Shown in pieces: positions 54,466 to 63,637 of a stretch of 64,000 nt of DNA. Within the stretch, counting starts at the first letter, position 1. Every line of letters starts with the position of its first letter. The notes under the pieces were generated by a model. It saw only the letters and a program-made list of their open reading frames with translations, had not been told where the DNA came from and ran no database searches. Source of the stretch: Escherichia whittamii (lineage in GTDB: Bacteria > Pseudomonadota > Gammaproteobacteria > Enterobacterales > Enterobacteriaceae); contig NZ_JACSQI010000006.1 in NCBI RefSeq assembly GCF_014836715.1, positions 124,001 through 188,000 on the forward strand, in the 5' to 3' direction. A program made the position numbers and the translations under genes.

Positions 54466-55650
54466 ATGAAAAGGCATAGAAACGTCAATTTGTTATTGAT
54501 GTTGGTATTACTCGTGGCCGTCGGTCAGATGGCACAAACTATTTATATTCCTGCTATTGCCGATATGGCGCGCGATCTCAACGTCCGTGAAGGGGCGGTG
54601 CAGAGCGTAATGGGCGCTTATCTGCTGACCTACGGTGTCTCACAACTATTTTATGGCCCAATTTCCGACAGGGTAGGTCGTCGCCCGGTGATCCTCGTCG
54701 GAATGTCCATTTTTATGTTAGCGACGCTGGTTGCGGTCACCACCTCCAGCCTGACGGTATTGATTGCTGCCAGCGCGATGCAGGGGATGGGAACCGGTGT
54801 CGGCGGCGTCATGGCGCGTACATTGCCGCGTGATTTGTATGAACGGACACAGCTACGTCACGCTAATAGCATGTTAAATATGGGTATTCTCGTCAGCCCT
54901 TTGCTCGCACCACTCATTGGCGGCCTGCTGGATACCATGTGGAACTGGCGAGCTTGTTATCTGTTTTTACTGGTGCTTTGTGCTGGTGTGACGTTCAGCA
55001 TGGCGCGCTGGATGCCAGAAACACGCCCTGCCGATGCGCCGCGTACGCGCCTGCTCACCAGCTATAAAACACTCTTTGGCAATGGCGGCTTTAACTGCTA
55101 TTTGCTGATGTTAATTGGCGGTCTGGCAGGGATTGCCGCTTTCGAAGCCTGTTCCGGTGTGTTGATGGGGGCTGTGTTAGGGTTAAGCAGCATGACAGTC
55201 AGTATTTTGTTTATTCTGCCAATTCCAGCGGCATTCTTCGGCGCATGGTTTGCTGGTCGACCGAATAAACGCTTCTCTACGTTAATGTGGCAGTCGGTTA
55301 TCTGCTGCCTGTTGGCAGGACTGATGATGTGGATCCCCGGCTGGTTTAGCGTGATGAATGTCTGGACGCTGCTCGTTCCCGCCGCGCTGTTCTTTTTCGG
55401 TGCCGGGATGCTGTTTCCGCTGGCAACCAGCGGCGCAATGGAGCCGTTCCCCTTCCTGGCTGGCACGGCTGGCGCGCTGGTCGGCGGCCTGCAAAACATT
55501 GGTTCCGGCGTGCTGGCGTCGCTCTCCGCGATGTTGCCGCAAACCGGTCAGGGCAGCCTGGGGTTGTTGATGACCTTAATGGGATTATTGATCGTGCTGT
55601 GCTGGCTACCGCTGGCGACGCGGATGTCGCATCAGGGGCAGCCCGTTTAA
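54466..55650 (+). CDS. emrD: Multidrug efflux protein EmrD
   Basis: The protein has 394 residues from the ATG at 54466 (MKRHRNVNLLL); a GTG two codons upstream is possible. This MFS exporter (DHA1) has 12 helices and the motif A GPISDRVGRRPVI. EmrD exports uncouplers and detergents such as CCCP and benzalkonium, and may export arabinose. It is nearly identical to K-12. It converges on yidF with only seven bases between stops. Confidence 0.95.
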   Translation: MKRHRNVNLLLMLVLLVAVGQMAQTIYIPAIADMARDLNVREGAVQSVMGAYLLTYGVSQLFYGPISDRVGRRPVILVGMSIFMLATLVAVTTSSLTVLIAASAMQGMGTGVGGVMARTLPRDLYERTQLRHANSMLNMGILVSPLLAPLIGGLLDTMWNWRACYLFLLVLCAGVTFSMARWMPETRPADAPRTRLLTSYKTLFGNGGFNCYLLMLIGGLAGIAAFEACSGVLMGAVLGLSSMTVSILFILPIPAAFFGAWFAGRPNKRFSTLMWQSVICCLLAGLMMWIPGWFSVMNVWTLLVPAALFFFGAGMLFPLATSGAMEPFPFLAGTAGALVGGLQNIGSGVLASLSAMLPQTGQGSLGLLMTLMGLLIVLCWLPLATRMSHQGQPV

Positions 55651-55657
55651 GCTCACG

Positions 55658-56155
55658 TCACCGCAGCATCGTCATTAACTCCATGGGAGAACGATGCTGC
55701 TTTATCAAGTCACGCATCACCCGCATGTGCGGCGCAGAGTGGGAATAAAAAGCTTGATAGCCAACACAAAGTACGTTGTCAGGACAATCCGCCTGGGAAT
55801 GTAGGCACAAGCGATGCCAGCCGCACACCTGACACTCCCGCCGAAGTTGTACGTTTTCGCTCCTGCACCATTTTTGCAGCGTGGCGTCAAAAAGTTCGAC
55901 AGATATACGACCAATATCTGCACGCACCCAACGCTCGAACAGAGCGATTAAAAATTGCCCCCACAGTTCAGCTGTCACCGAAGAAGCGGTCAGCTCGCCC
56001 CGGTCATCAAATTCTATATGGGGAATAAGTTGCACGGAGCGAAGACCCTGCTGTTTGAAATTTTGATAAAAATCGGCAGGTTGTAGCGCATCTTTATACT
56101 CTACAACCAGTTTATGTCTGTCCTCTTCAGCATTTACAACCTGACTTCCTGTCAT
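55658..56155 (-). CDS. yidF: YidF, SPASM-like C-terminal half of a sulfatase maturase
   Basis: The 165-residue protein lacks any radical-SAM CX3CX2C core. It nevertheless resembles the C-terminal part of anaerobic sulfatase-maturating enzymes (AslB/anSME): IPHIEFD..GELT, WGQFLIALFERW, a Cys cluster C108-x2-C111-x5-C117-x6-C124 and LCVGYQAFYSH. It could bind an Fe-S cluster as a stranded SPASM domain. The Cys-type sulfatase gene yidJ is 1.3 kb away. K-12 annotates it only as a putative regulator. It overlaps yidG by four bases. Homology is read by eye. Confidence 0.75.
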   Translation of the reverse strand: MTGSQVVNAEEDRHKLVVEYKDALQPADFYQNFKQQGLRSVQLIPHIEFDDRGELTASSVTAELWGQFLIALFERWVRADIGRISVELFDATLQKWCRSENVQLRRECQVCGWHRLCLHSQADCPDNVLCVGYQAFYSHSAPHMRVMRDLIKQHRSPMELMTMLR

Positions 56156-56514
56156 ACAACTCTCTCAATCAATACGATTAGTTGATGTATATGCGTTACA
56201 GCAAACAGTATTGCAAGAGATAACACCGCGAGAGAGATCATAAATTTGTCACGGATTACGTTAAATTGAGAAAAATCACTATTAGTCACATCCATTAAAT
56301 TACGATTACGGGTATAGCGCCAAAGTATTAGCGCCACAATGGCGAGGATGCCAATAGAAATCCAGAACAACGCGCCGGCCTGATGCCAGTTGTGTTTAAT
56401 TGCCAGCGCCATCAGCGCGCCATAGCCCAGCATGGTGCGAAACCACGCCAGCGATGTACGTTCTGGCTGAAGCCCGGGATCAGCAATGCGTCTGGCTTTG
56501 CGACTATCCGGCAT
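56152..56514 (-). CDS. yidG: DUF202 inner-membrane protein YidG
   Basis: This 120-residue protein has three predicted membrane segments and the DUF202 start motif ARRIADPGLQPERTSLAWFRTMLGY. Function is unknown. It overlaps yidF by four bases and yidH by eleven, so yidH-yidG-yidF form one tightly coupled unit. YidG and YidH are paralogues. Confidence 0.9.
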   Translation of the reverse strand: MPDSRKARRIADPGLQPERTSLAWFRTMLGYGALMALAIKHNWHQAGALFWISIGILAIVALILWRYTRNRNLMDVTNSDFSQFNVIRDKFMISLAVLSLAILFAVTHIHQLIVLIERVV

Positions 56515-56851
56515 ACAGCACCAGCCCCATGACGATTACCGCCACGATCATCAATATTAAGCTGATGATTAATAAGCTGTTGGTATAGGGTAAGTCTTCT
56601 TTCAGACGCATCGCTTTTTCATTGCGTAACCAGCGCAGGTAGCCATACATCGCTAACCCGCCGGAAAACAGGCATAACAATAACGCCAGCAGTTCACGAA
56701 TGACGGGCGTGGCGAAGTCTGGCGCAAGTTGATCCAGCCCGACGCCCGCTGCCAGAAATCCCAACGCGGTACGGATCCAGGCCAAAAAAGTACGCTCATT
56801 AGCCAGCGAGAAGCGGTAATCCGGCGCTTCTCCGAGGCGGGAAATTTTCAT
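56504..56851 (-). CDS. yidH: DUF202 inner-membrane protein YidH
   Basis: This 115-residue DUF202 protein has three membrane segments. Its N-terminal motif PDYRFSLANERTFLAWIRTALGFLAAGVG is the classic DUF202 signature. It is first of yidH-yidG-yidF, with an AAAGGAGCAAC ribosome binding site. No function known. It is divergent from yidI, 105 bases away. Confidence 0.92.
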   Translation of the reverse strand: MKISRLGEAPDYRFSLANERTFLAWIRTALGFLAAGVGLDQLAPDFATPVIRELLALLLCLFSGGLAMYGYLRWLRNEKAMRLKEDLPYTNSLLIISLILMIVAVIVMGLVLYAG

Positions 56852-56956
56852 TGTTGCTCCTTTGCACTTCCACTAACGCTTTGCCTTAGCGGTTTTTTAA
56901 GAATTTCGTCCGTCCATTTCCTGATATGCTTTTGCCATCCGCTACAAGGAGGTCTG

Positions 56957-57406
56957 ATGGGTATCATAGCGCAAAATAAAAGCAGTTCACTGGGCATGCT
57001 GTTCGGCGCCATCGCTTTATTGATGGGTATTATCCACTTTTCATTCGGCCCTTTTGCCGCGCCGCCACCAACGCTGGAAAGCATCGTGGCTGACAAAACG
57101 GCGGAAATTAAAAGAGGTCTTCTCGCCGGAATTAAAGGTGAAAAAATCACTACGGTGGAAAAAAAAGAGACGGTTGATGTCGATAAAATCCTCGATAAAG
57201 GCGGTATCGCACTGGCCATTGCCGCGCTACTCTGCGCGTTTGTTGGCGGTATGCGTAAGGAAAATCGCTGGGGCATTCGCGGCGCACTGGTATTTGGCGG
57301 CGGGACGCTGGCTTTCCATACCTTGCTTTTTGGTATCGGCATCGTGTGCAGCATTTTGCTGATATTCCTTATCTTTTCCTTTCTGACCGGCGGTTCACTG
57401 GTTTAA
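56957..57406 (+). CDS. yidI: Inner-membrane protein YidI
   Basis: The protein has 149 residues from the ATG at 56957 (MGIIAQNKSSS), with a strong AAGGAGGTC ribosome binding site; the frame runs open further upstream through the antisense of yidH. It has three to four membrane segments separated by a charged loop (EIKRGLLAGIKGEKITTVEKKETVDVDKIL). No family with a known function. It stands between divergent yidH and convergent yidJ. Confidence 0.9.
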   Translation: MGIIAQNKSSSLGMLFGAIALLMGIIHFSFGPFAAPPPTLESIVADKTAEIKRGLLAGIKGEKITTVEKKETVDVDKILDKGGIALAIAALLCAFVGGMRKENRWGIRGALVFGGGTLAFHTLLFGIGIVCSILLIFLIFSFLTGGSLV

Positions 57407-57452
57407 GCGGCCTGAATATTGCCCGCCAGGTTTCCGCCAGCGGGCATCATCG

Positions 57453-58946
57453 TCAGAACTTCTGTTTTTTATCCTCGACTTTCACCCCTTGCGTCGGTAA
57501 ACCGGTGTCATAGTCGCGTACCACCGGAGAATAACCATCCTGTGGGCGTGGACGGAACGCCCCCATCCAGCGCGGTTGCGCATCTTTGCGCCACGGACGC
57601 AGGCTCCATTGATAACTGCGGAACGGATCGCGAATTTTGTCCATATAATCCAGTAAGGCGTCATGCAACTTGCTGCGAACGTCGGCAAAATGGATATCAT
57701 CAATCACGTTTTGCAATTCATTTGGGTCGTTACGGCGATCGTAAAGTTCATCACTGGTGAAGAGGTTGAGCACCAGTTTATAGTCATCTGTCACCCAACA
57801 ACGGACCGGGATAAAGCCGCCAAAGCTGTCATGCTCAATCTCATAACGGTTAAATTCCACCATTACGCCACGTGGTTCTTTCGCTGCGAGGATATTTTCC
57901 CCTGGCAAAATGTCAGGTTTTTCAATATCCGCCAGCGCCATCATTGTCGGTAGTAAATCAATATGGCTGACTGGCGTATCAACCTGTCGCGACTCCCCTT
58001 GCGGCGAACGGATGATCAGCGGAATACGAGTAATGTCGTCATACATCGCCGCTCCTTTGCTGATGAGCTTATGCGCGCCCATCATTTCACCGTGATCGGA
58101 AGTATAAATGACCCACGTATTTTCACGTTGCTCCGGCGTTAACGCATTGATAACCCGTCCGATCTGGTCATCAACAAAGTCGTTGCAGGCAAAATAGAGC
58201 GGATGGTGATAAAGCCCATCATCACCGACTGGCGATGGCATTGCCTGTGACCATAAACGGTGATGTTCCGGTTTGTTCACCAGATCATCCTGCGCTTTCT
58301 CGCCCAGTTCGTAGTAAAAGTCTTCATATCTCTCTAAATACTCCACCGGACAGGTGAACGGGTGATGCGGCTCGTCATACGAAACCACCATCAGAAAAGG
58401 TTCCTCGGCGCGCGCGGGCTGTTGCAGAAAATCCACTGCCCGGTTGCTGATGCGATGCGCCCAGGTAAAGGTTTCGTCGATATGGTTCGCCTTTAAATCC
58501 TCAACGCTATTTAAGCCATTGCGCCACAGGCTGATCTCTCTTTCAGTCAGTTCGCTAAGGTAGTTCGCCCCGTCATACCAGTAATCGGCGTCCCACTCCG
58601 GCGGACATTCGCCAGTGCCAAAATAATCATGGCCGTCGAGATGCCATTTGCCGATGTAACAGGTGTGATAGCCCGCATCCTTAAAGTAGCGCCCCATGGT
58701 GGAGATGTTTTTGCCCGGCGCGATGTTGTTGGTCCACGGCCCGGACTGGTTAGCGTAGATACCAGTAAACAGTCCGGCGCGTGCTGGCGTACAGACCGGT
58801 GAACAGGTGTAGGCGGAATTAAAGCGAATACCTTCCGCCGCCAGACTATCAATATTTTGTGTATTCAGCGGCTTACCGCTATAGCAACCGACCATATTGG
58901 TGGCCTGTGTGTCGGTCATAATGAACAGAAAATTGGGGCGTTTCAT
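57453..58946 (-). CDS. yidJ: Sulfatase YidJ (Cys-type active site)
   Basis: This 497-residue alkaline-phosphatase-superfamily sulfatase has metal ligands in the N-terminal IMTDTQ (Asp12) and in YTSDHGEMMGAH. The signature C52-T-P-A-R56 (in CSPVCTPARAGLFTG) has a Cys that must become formylglycine for activity. I see no signal peptide, so it probably acts in the cytoplasm on an imported sulfate ester. Its start overlaps the yidK stop by four bases. Modification would need a maturase encoded elsewhere, such as AslB. Natural substrate unknown. Confidence 0.92.
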   Translation of the reverse strand: MKRPNFLFIMTDTQATNMVGCYSGKPLNTQNIDSLAAEGIRFNSAYTCSPVCTPARAGLFTGIYANQSGPWTNNIAPGKNISTMGRYFKDAGYHTCYIGKWHLDGHDYFGTGECPPEWDADYWYDGANYLSELTEREISLWRNGLNSVEDLKANHIDETFTWAHRISNRAVDFLQQPARAEEPFLMVVSYDEPHHPFTCPVEYLERYEDFYYELGEKAQDDLVNKPEHHRLWSQAMPSPVGDDGLYHHPLYFACNDFVDDQIGRVINALTPEQRENTWVIYTSDHGEMMGAHKLISKGAAMYDDITRIPLIIRSPQGESRQVDTPVSHIDLLPTMMALADIEKPDILPGENILAAKEPRGVMVEFNRYEIEHDSFGGFIPVRCWVTDDYKLVLNLFTSDELYDRRNDPNELQNVIDDIHFADVRSKLHDALLDYMDKIRDPFRSYQWSLRPWRKDAQPRWMGAFRPRPQDGYSPVVRDYDTGLPTQGVKVEDKKQKF

Positions 58947-60658
58947 AGACTATCCTTAGCGTCGGAAGTGAACGTTGCGGCTGGATCATGGCGATGACGC
59001 CAGCTATCAAAAATCAGGTAGACAATGACCACGGCGGCAATGAAATAACTGACTATCGCTAACCAGCGCGTACCATAGCCACCGAATTCCGCCAACCCTG
59101 CATAGACGCCAATCATCGCGAACAGGATGCCAACTGACGCGATCTTGACGTTTTTCCACGGCTTCATGTCCACTGCGAATGCATCTTTGAAAGTAAATGG
59201 CGTAGCGCGAGGTTTAATGAAACCAATCACCAACATCACCACCACGTTGATACAGAACGTACAGGCCAGCACATAGAGGAAATGGAAATCGAACTTCACC
59301 AGATAGTTGATGGTGATGTAGCTGATAATGCCAATCCCCATCGCCACTTTTGCCGCCAGTGCCGGAATACGTGGGAAGAAAAAGCCCATAATGATGATGG
59401 TGACCAACGGCACGTTGTAGATGCCGTTGAGTTGCTTCATCCAGCTATATAGCCCTTGCGGCGCATTGGCGATCCACGGCGCGACCAGCACCGAAACGAT
59501 GGCAATAAAAAAGCCAAATTTACGCCCGACAGTGACCAGTTGTTGTGGCTCGGCATTTTGGTTAATGATGCGCCGGTAAATGCCCATACTAAATAATGTA
59601 CTGGCGCTATTCAGAAAACCGTTGAAGGTACTGATCACCGCACCAAACAATACTGCACCGAAGAAACCCACCAACGGTACCGGCAGAACGTTATTTACCA
59701 GCGTTGGATAAGCCATATCAGCTTTCGGTAAATCCTGATACAGGTGAAACGCAATCAGCCCAGGCAGCACCAACACCAGCGGGTCGAGCATTTTCAGTAC
59801 CGCCGTTAACAGCGCCCCTTTCTGCCCTTCCGCCAGACTTTTTGACGCCAACGTGCGTTGCACGATGCCCTGATTAGTACACCAGTAAAAGGTATTTACC
59901 AGAATCAAACCGGTAAATGCGGCACCTATCGGCAAGGGATCGGTCGGGCCGCCTACTGAGTTTAGTTTCTCGGCATGGACAGTCGTGAGTTGTTCAATAC
60001 CTTGCAAAAAGCTACCTTTACCCATCGCGATCAGGCCGAATACTGGAACCATCAATCCACCGATAACCAGCCCAATACCGTTGATGGAGTCCGCCACCGC
60101 CATTGCGCGCAGCCCGCCAATCACCGCATACAGAATCCCCGCCAGACCGAGCAAAATCACCAACAACCAGATAGCCGCGCCATCGGAAAGTTGTAGCGAT
60201 TCACCCACGTGAAACAAGCTGTTGAGCGCCAACGCGCCGGAGTAGAGAACAATCGGCAGAAAGCAGACACCGGTGGCAATGAGGAAGCAGAAGTCGATGA
60301 TAATACGCGTAGTTTTATCATAACGTTCCTCAAGGAAATCGGGGATGGTGGCAATTCCGCGCTTCAGGTAGCGCGGCAAAAAGATTAGCGCAAGGAAGAT
60401 CAGCGTCACCGCAGAAGTGACTTCCCAGCCCATTACCGACATGCCGCTTTTGTAGGCCTGCCCGGAAAGGCCGACCAGTTGTTCCGTGGAAAGGTTGGTT
60501 AACATTAACGAAGCGGCGATGACCGGCGCTTTTAGTGAACGTCCGGCAAGAAAATAGCCTTGTTGCGATCCAGTATCTGTATTGCGGACCTTCCACCAGG
60601 TGATGACCGCCACCAGCAGCGTAAAACCGACAAAACTCAAGATTTGTAACGAATTCAT
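58943..60658 (-). CDS. yidK: Sodium:solute symporter YidK
   Basis: This 571-residue SSS-family (SGLT-like) transporter has about 14 membrane segments. Conserved features are GYFLAGRSLKAPVIAASLMLTNLSTEQ, GLRAMAVADSINGIG and the NTFYWCTNQGIVQR region. Relatives carry sugars such as galactose or glucose, so it may import a sugar or a sulfated sugar for the coupled sulfatase yidJ. The overlap ATGA with yidJ supports one operon. It is divergent from the AraC regulator gene yidL, across 166 bases. Confidence 0.92.
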   Translation of the reverse strand: MNSLQILSFVGFTLLVAVITWWKVRNTDTGSQQGYFLAGRSLKAPVIAASLMLTNLSTEQLVGLSGQAYKSGMSVMGWEVTSAVTLIFLALIFLPRYLKRGIATIPDFLEERYDKTTRIIIDFCFLIATGVCFLPIVLYSGALALNSLFHVGESLQLSDGAAIWLLVILLGLAGILYAVIGGLRAMAVADSINGIGLVIGGLMVPVFGLIAMGKGSFLQGIEQLTTVHAEKLNSVGGPTDPLPIGAAFTGLILVNTFYWCTNQGIVQRTLASKSLAEGQKGALLTAVLKMLDPLVLVLPGLIAFHLYQDLPKADMAYPTLVNNVLPVPLVGFFGAVLFGAVISTFNGFLNSASTLFSMGIYRRIINQNAEPQQLVTVGRKFGFFIAIVSVLVAPWIANAPQGLYSWMKQLNGIYNVPLVTIIIMGFFFPRIPALAAKVAMGIGIISYITINYLVKFDFHFLYVLACTFCINVVVMLVIGFIKPRATPFTFKDAFAVDMKPWKNVKIASVGILFAMIGVYAGLAEFGGYGTRWLAIVSYFIAAVVIVYLIFDSWRHRHDPAATFTSDAKDSL

Positions 60659-60824
60659 CTCATAGCCCTTATTTATGTTTATGTCCCGGACGCATGAATA
60701 TAGGGAGAGGTAAAATGCGTCGGGTCAGGCAGTCAGATTCTTAAAATACAAACGTCATATCCCTGAACGGATTGTTTTCTGTTAAGTTCAGGTTGTGAGC
60801 ATAATTCGCCGGAGGGATATTAAA

Positions 60825-61691
60825 ATGAATGGAAAATTGCAAAGTTCGGATGTAAAAAACGATACTCCATACAATATTCCCTTATTGATTAACGAAAATG
60901 TGATCTCCAGCGGAATTTCTCTGATCTCACTCTGGCATACCTATGCCGATGAGCATTACCGCGTAATCTGGCCGCGAGACAAGAAGAAACCGCTTATCGC
61001 CAACTCCTGGGTGGCGGTGTATACCGTACAAGGATGTGGAAAAATTCTTTTAAAGAATGGTGAGCAAATAACACTGCATGGCAACTGTATTATATTTTTA
61101 AAACCGATGGATATTCACTCTTATCACTGTGAAGGTTTAGTCTGGGAACAGTACTGGATGGAATTTACCCCCACCAGCATGATGGATATTCCTGTCGGTC
61201 AACAGAGCGTTATTTATAATGGCGAAGTTTATAATCAAGAACTCACAGAAGTTGCTGAATTAATTACTTCGGTAGAGGCGATAAAAAATAATCTGGCAGT
61301 CGCTTTTCTGACGAAAATTATTTATCAGTGGATTTGTCTTATGCACGCAGACGGCAAAAAAGATCCACAACGGCGGCAAATTGAAAAATTAATTGCCACT
61401 TTACATGCCAGCCTGCAACAACGCTGGAGTGTTGCCGATATGGCCGCCACCATCCCCTGTAGCGAAACCTGGTTGCGTCGCCTGTTTTTACGCTACACCG
61501 GCAAGACACCGAAAGAATATTACCTTGATGCACGTCTGGATCTGGCGCTCTCACTATTAAAGCAAGAAGGGAACTCGGTTGGCGAAGTCGCTGATACGCT
61601 CAACTTCTTCGACTCCTTTCATTTTAGCAAAGCCTTTAAGCATAAATTTGGTTATGCGCCGTCAGCCGTACTGAAGAATACAAACCAGTAA
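60825..61691 (+). CDS. yidL: AraC family regulator YidL
   Basis: The protein has 288 residues from the ATG at 60825, chosen for the CGGAGGGATAT ribosome binding site; a GTG at 60795 would give 298. An N-terminal cupin-like sensing domain (about 20-150) precedes two helix-turn-helix motifs at the C-terminus (WSVADMAATIPCSETWLRRLF and VGEVADTLNFFDSFHFSKAFKHKFG). It probably controls divergent yidKJ in response to their substrate. The tail (LKNTNQ) seems shorter than K-12. Confidence 0.9.
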   Translation: MNGKLQSSDVKNDTPYNIPLLINENVISSGISLISLWHTYADEHYRVIWPRDKKKPLIANSWVAVYTVQGCGKILLKNGEQITLHGNCIIFLKPMDIHSYHCEGLVWEQYWMEFTPTSMMDIPVGQQSVIYNGEVYNQELTEVAELITSVEAIKNNLAVAFLTKIIYQWICLMHADGKKDPQRRQIEKLIATLHASLQQRWSVADMAATIPCSETWLRRLFLRYTGKTPKEYYLDARLDLALSLLKQEGNSVGEVADTLNFFDSFHFSKAFKHKFGYAPSAVLKNTNQ

Positions 61692-61741
61692 TAACCAGAA
61701 TGGCGAGTGTGTAAATGACTCGATGATGTTCAGAAATACCA

Positions 61742-61770
61742 GGTGGAGTACCATTGACGGTAACTCCACC
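61742..61770. terminator. Hairpin between convergent yidL and yidE
   Basis: GGTGGAGT and ACTCCACC with inner ACC/GGT form an 8-bp plus 3-bp stem. T runs are weak on both sides, so this is a possible bidirectional terminator. In K-12 the glv genes lie near here; none is present. Confidence 0.5.
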
Positions 61771-61780
61771 CAAAAAGGCG

Positions 61781-63442
61781 TTAACCGATACTCCAGAAAA
61801 GCACCGCCAGTAATTGCGGTGTGATAATGCGCAGGAACATGACTAACGGATACACCGTGGCGTAAGAGAGCGCCGCCGCGCCACTGGTAGGATGAAGATT
61901 ATTGGCAAACGCCAGCGCCGGAGGATCGGTCATTGAACCCGCGAGCATCCCGCACATCGTGAGATAATTCATTTTGACTAACATCCGCGCCAAAATGCCA
62001 GCCGTGATCAGCGGAATTGCGGTAATCAATGCACCATAGCCTATCCAGCTTAACCCTTCACCATCCACCAGTGTATGGATAAAATCGCCGCCGGATTTCA
62101 GACCAACTACCGAGAGAAACAGTACGATACCCAGTTCGCGCAGCGCCAGGTTGGCACTTGGCGGCATAAACCAGTAAAGCTTACCAATGCTGCCGATACG
62201 CCCGAGGATAAGCGCCATAATTAGCGGCCCCCCCGCCAGCCCCAACTTCAATGCAGCCGGGAATCCAGGCACAAACACCGGAATGGAGCCCAACAATACG
62301 CCAAGCCCAATACCAATAAACACCGGTAACATCTGCACCTGTTGTAATTTTTGCTGCGCATTACCTAATACATTAGCCACGGCATCAATCGCGGACGGGC
62401 GTCCAACCAGGTTGAGAATATCGCCAAATTGCAGGCTAATATCGCTACTTGCAACTAATTCAACTCCAGCACGGTTCAGGCGCGAGATAACGACGTCATA
62501 GCGCTCCTTAAAGTGCAGGTCGCGAATACGTTTACCGAGCACATTCTCATTGGTGACCACCACGCGTTCGACGCGTAAATCTGTGCCTTTCGTTGATAGC
62601 GAAGTATCCACTTCCTGCCCAATCACCAATTGTGCATTATGCAAATCTGCAGGCTGCCCCACCAGATGCAGCAAATCGCCCAGTTGAATAACGGTCTCTG
62701 GCGAAGGCACTTTTAAGGTTTCTTCTCGTTTCAATCGTGAGCAGATAACTTTATCGCCATTGAGAATCGGCACATCTTTAATGGCTAAATTATGCAAATT
62801 AGGGTTCTCAACACGGATGTTAATCGTCCTGATTAGCGCACCGCCGTTGGTTCGCGTGGACTCGTGCTGCTGGGCTTCCGTCTCAACATTGACACGGAAA
62901 ATAACCCGTAGCATCCACATGGTGAACAAAATCCCACAAATCCCAAATGGATACGCCATCGCGTAACTCATCCCCATCTGGTCAACCATCTCCATCGGTG
63001 TGCCCAGGTCGCGTAAGATTTGCTGACCTGCCCCCAGTGCTGGCGTATTGGTAACCGCGCCAGAGAAAATCCCCAGCACCACTGGAAGTGGGATATCGAA
63101 CAGTTTATGTAAGATGGCCGTGACCAGACCACCGAGGATAACAACCAAAACAGCAAACAAATTGAGGCGCAACCCGGAGACACGCAACGAGGCAAAGAAG
63201 CCCGGCCCCACCTGAATCCCGATGGTATACACGAAAAGGATAAGACCAAATTCCTGGATAACATGCAGCATATCGCTACTTAATGTCATCCCCGCCTGTG
63301 ACACAAAATGACCGACGATAATCCCGCCGAACAGTACGCCGCCAATGCCCAATCCAACGCCGCGAAACTTGACGTTGCCGATAAACAAACCGACGACCGC
63401 CACCAAAGCCAGAATACTGACTGTTAATGCTATATCACTCAT
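61781..63442 (-). CDS. yidE: AspT/YidE family transporter
   Basis: The protein has 553 residues from the ATG at 63442 ([13 protein letters not shown]), the K-12 length. It has two membrane halves of about five segments each, flanking two RCK/TrkA-C domains (about 190-275 and 280-360; [13 protein letters not shown] and [13 protein letters not shown]). [13 protein letters not shown] and [14 protein letters not shown] are the paired family motifs. Relatives exchange aspartate and alanine, but the E. coli substrate is unknown. It lies downstream of ibpAB on the same strand, after a terminator. Confidence 0.94.
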   Translation of the reverse strand: MSDIALTVSILALVAVVGLFIGNVKFRGVGLGIGGVLFGGIIVGHFVSQAGMTLSSDMLHVIQEFGLILFVYTIGIQVGPGFFASLRVSGLRLNLFAVLVVILGGLVTAILHKLFDIPLPVVLGIFSGAVTNTPALGAGQQILRDLGTPMEMVDQMGMSYAMAYPFGICGILFTMWMLRVIFRVNVETEAQQHESTRTNGGALIRTINIRVENPNLHNLAIKDVPILNGDKVICSRLKREETLKVPSPETVIQLGDLLHLVGQPADLHNAQLVIGQEVDTSLSTKGTDLRVERVVVTNENVLGKRIRDLHFKERYDVVISRLNRAGVELVASSDISLQFGDILNLVGRPSAIDAVANVLGNAQQKLQQVQMLPVFIGIGLGVLLGSIPVFVPGFPAALKLGLAGGPLIMALILGRIGSIGKLYWFMPPSANLALRELGIVLFLSVVGLKSGGDFIHTLVDGEGLSWIGYGALITAIPLITAGILARMLVKMNYLTMCGMLAGSMTDPPALAFANNLHPTSGAAALSYATVYPLVMFLRIITPQLLAVLFWSIG

Positions 63443-63594
63443 CGTCCATTTCTCTTGAAATAACATTTTAATTACCGGGGATTATGGCTGAATCGGTGAA
63501 GCAGATTTGCCTTATGGCGCACATTATCACGGGAAAGAGAGTGCCGGAACCTCTTAAACTGGCGAAAATTAAAACATTGCTGAAGATTGCAGAC

Positions 63595-63622
63595 AAAAAA
63601 AGCCCCACCAAACTGGCGGGGC
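63595..63622 (-). terminator. Terminator of ibpB
   Basis: On the minus strand GCCCCGCCA and TGGTGGGGC form a 9-bp stem (one G-U pair) with a 3-base loop, followed by a run of seven T, 16 bases after the ibpB stop. Confidence 0.9.
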
Positions 63623-63637
63623 AAAGAGAATAGCTAA

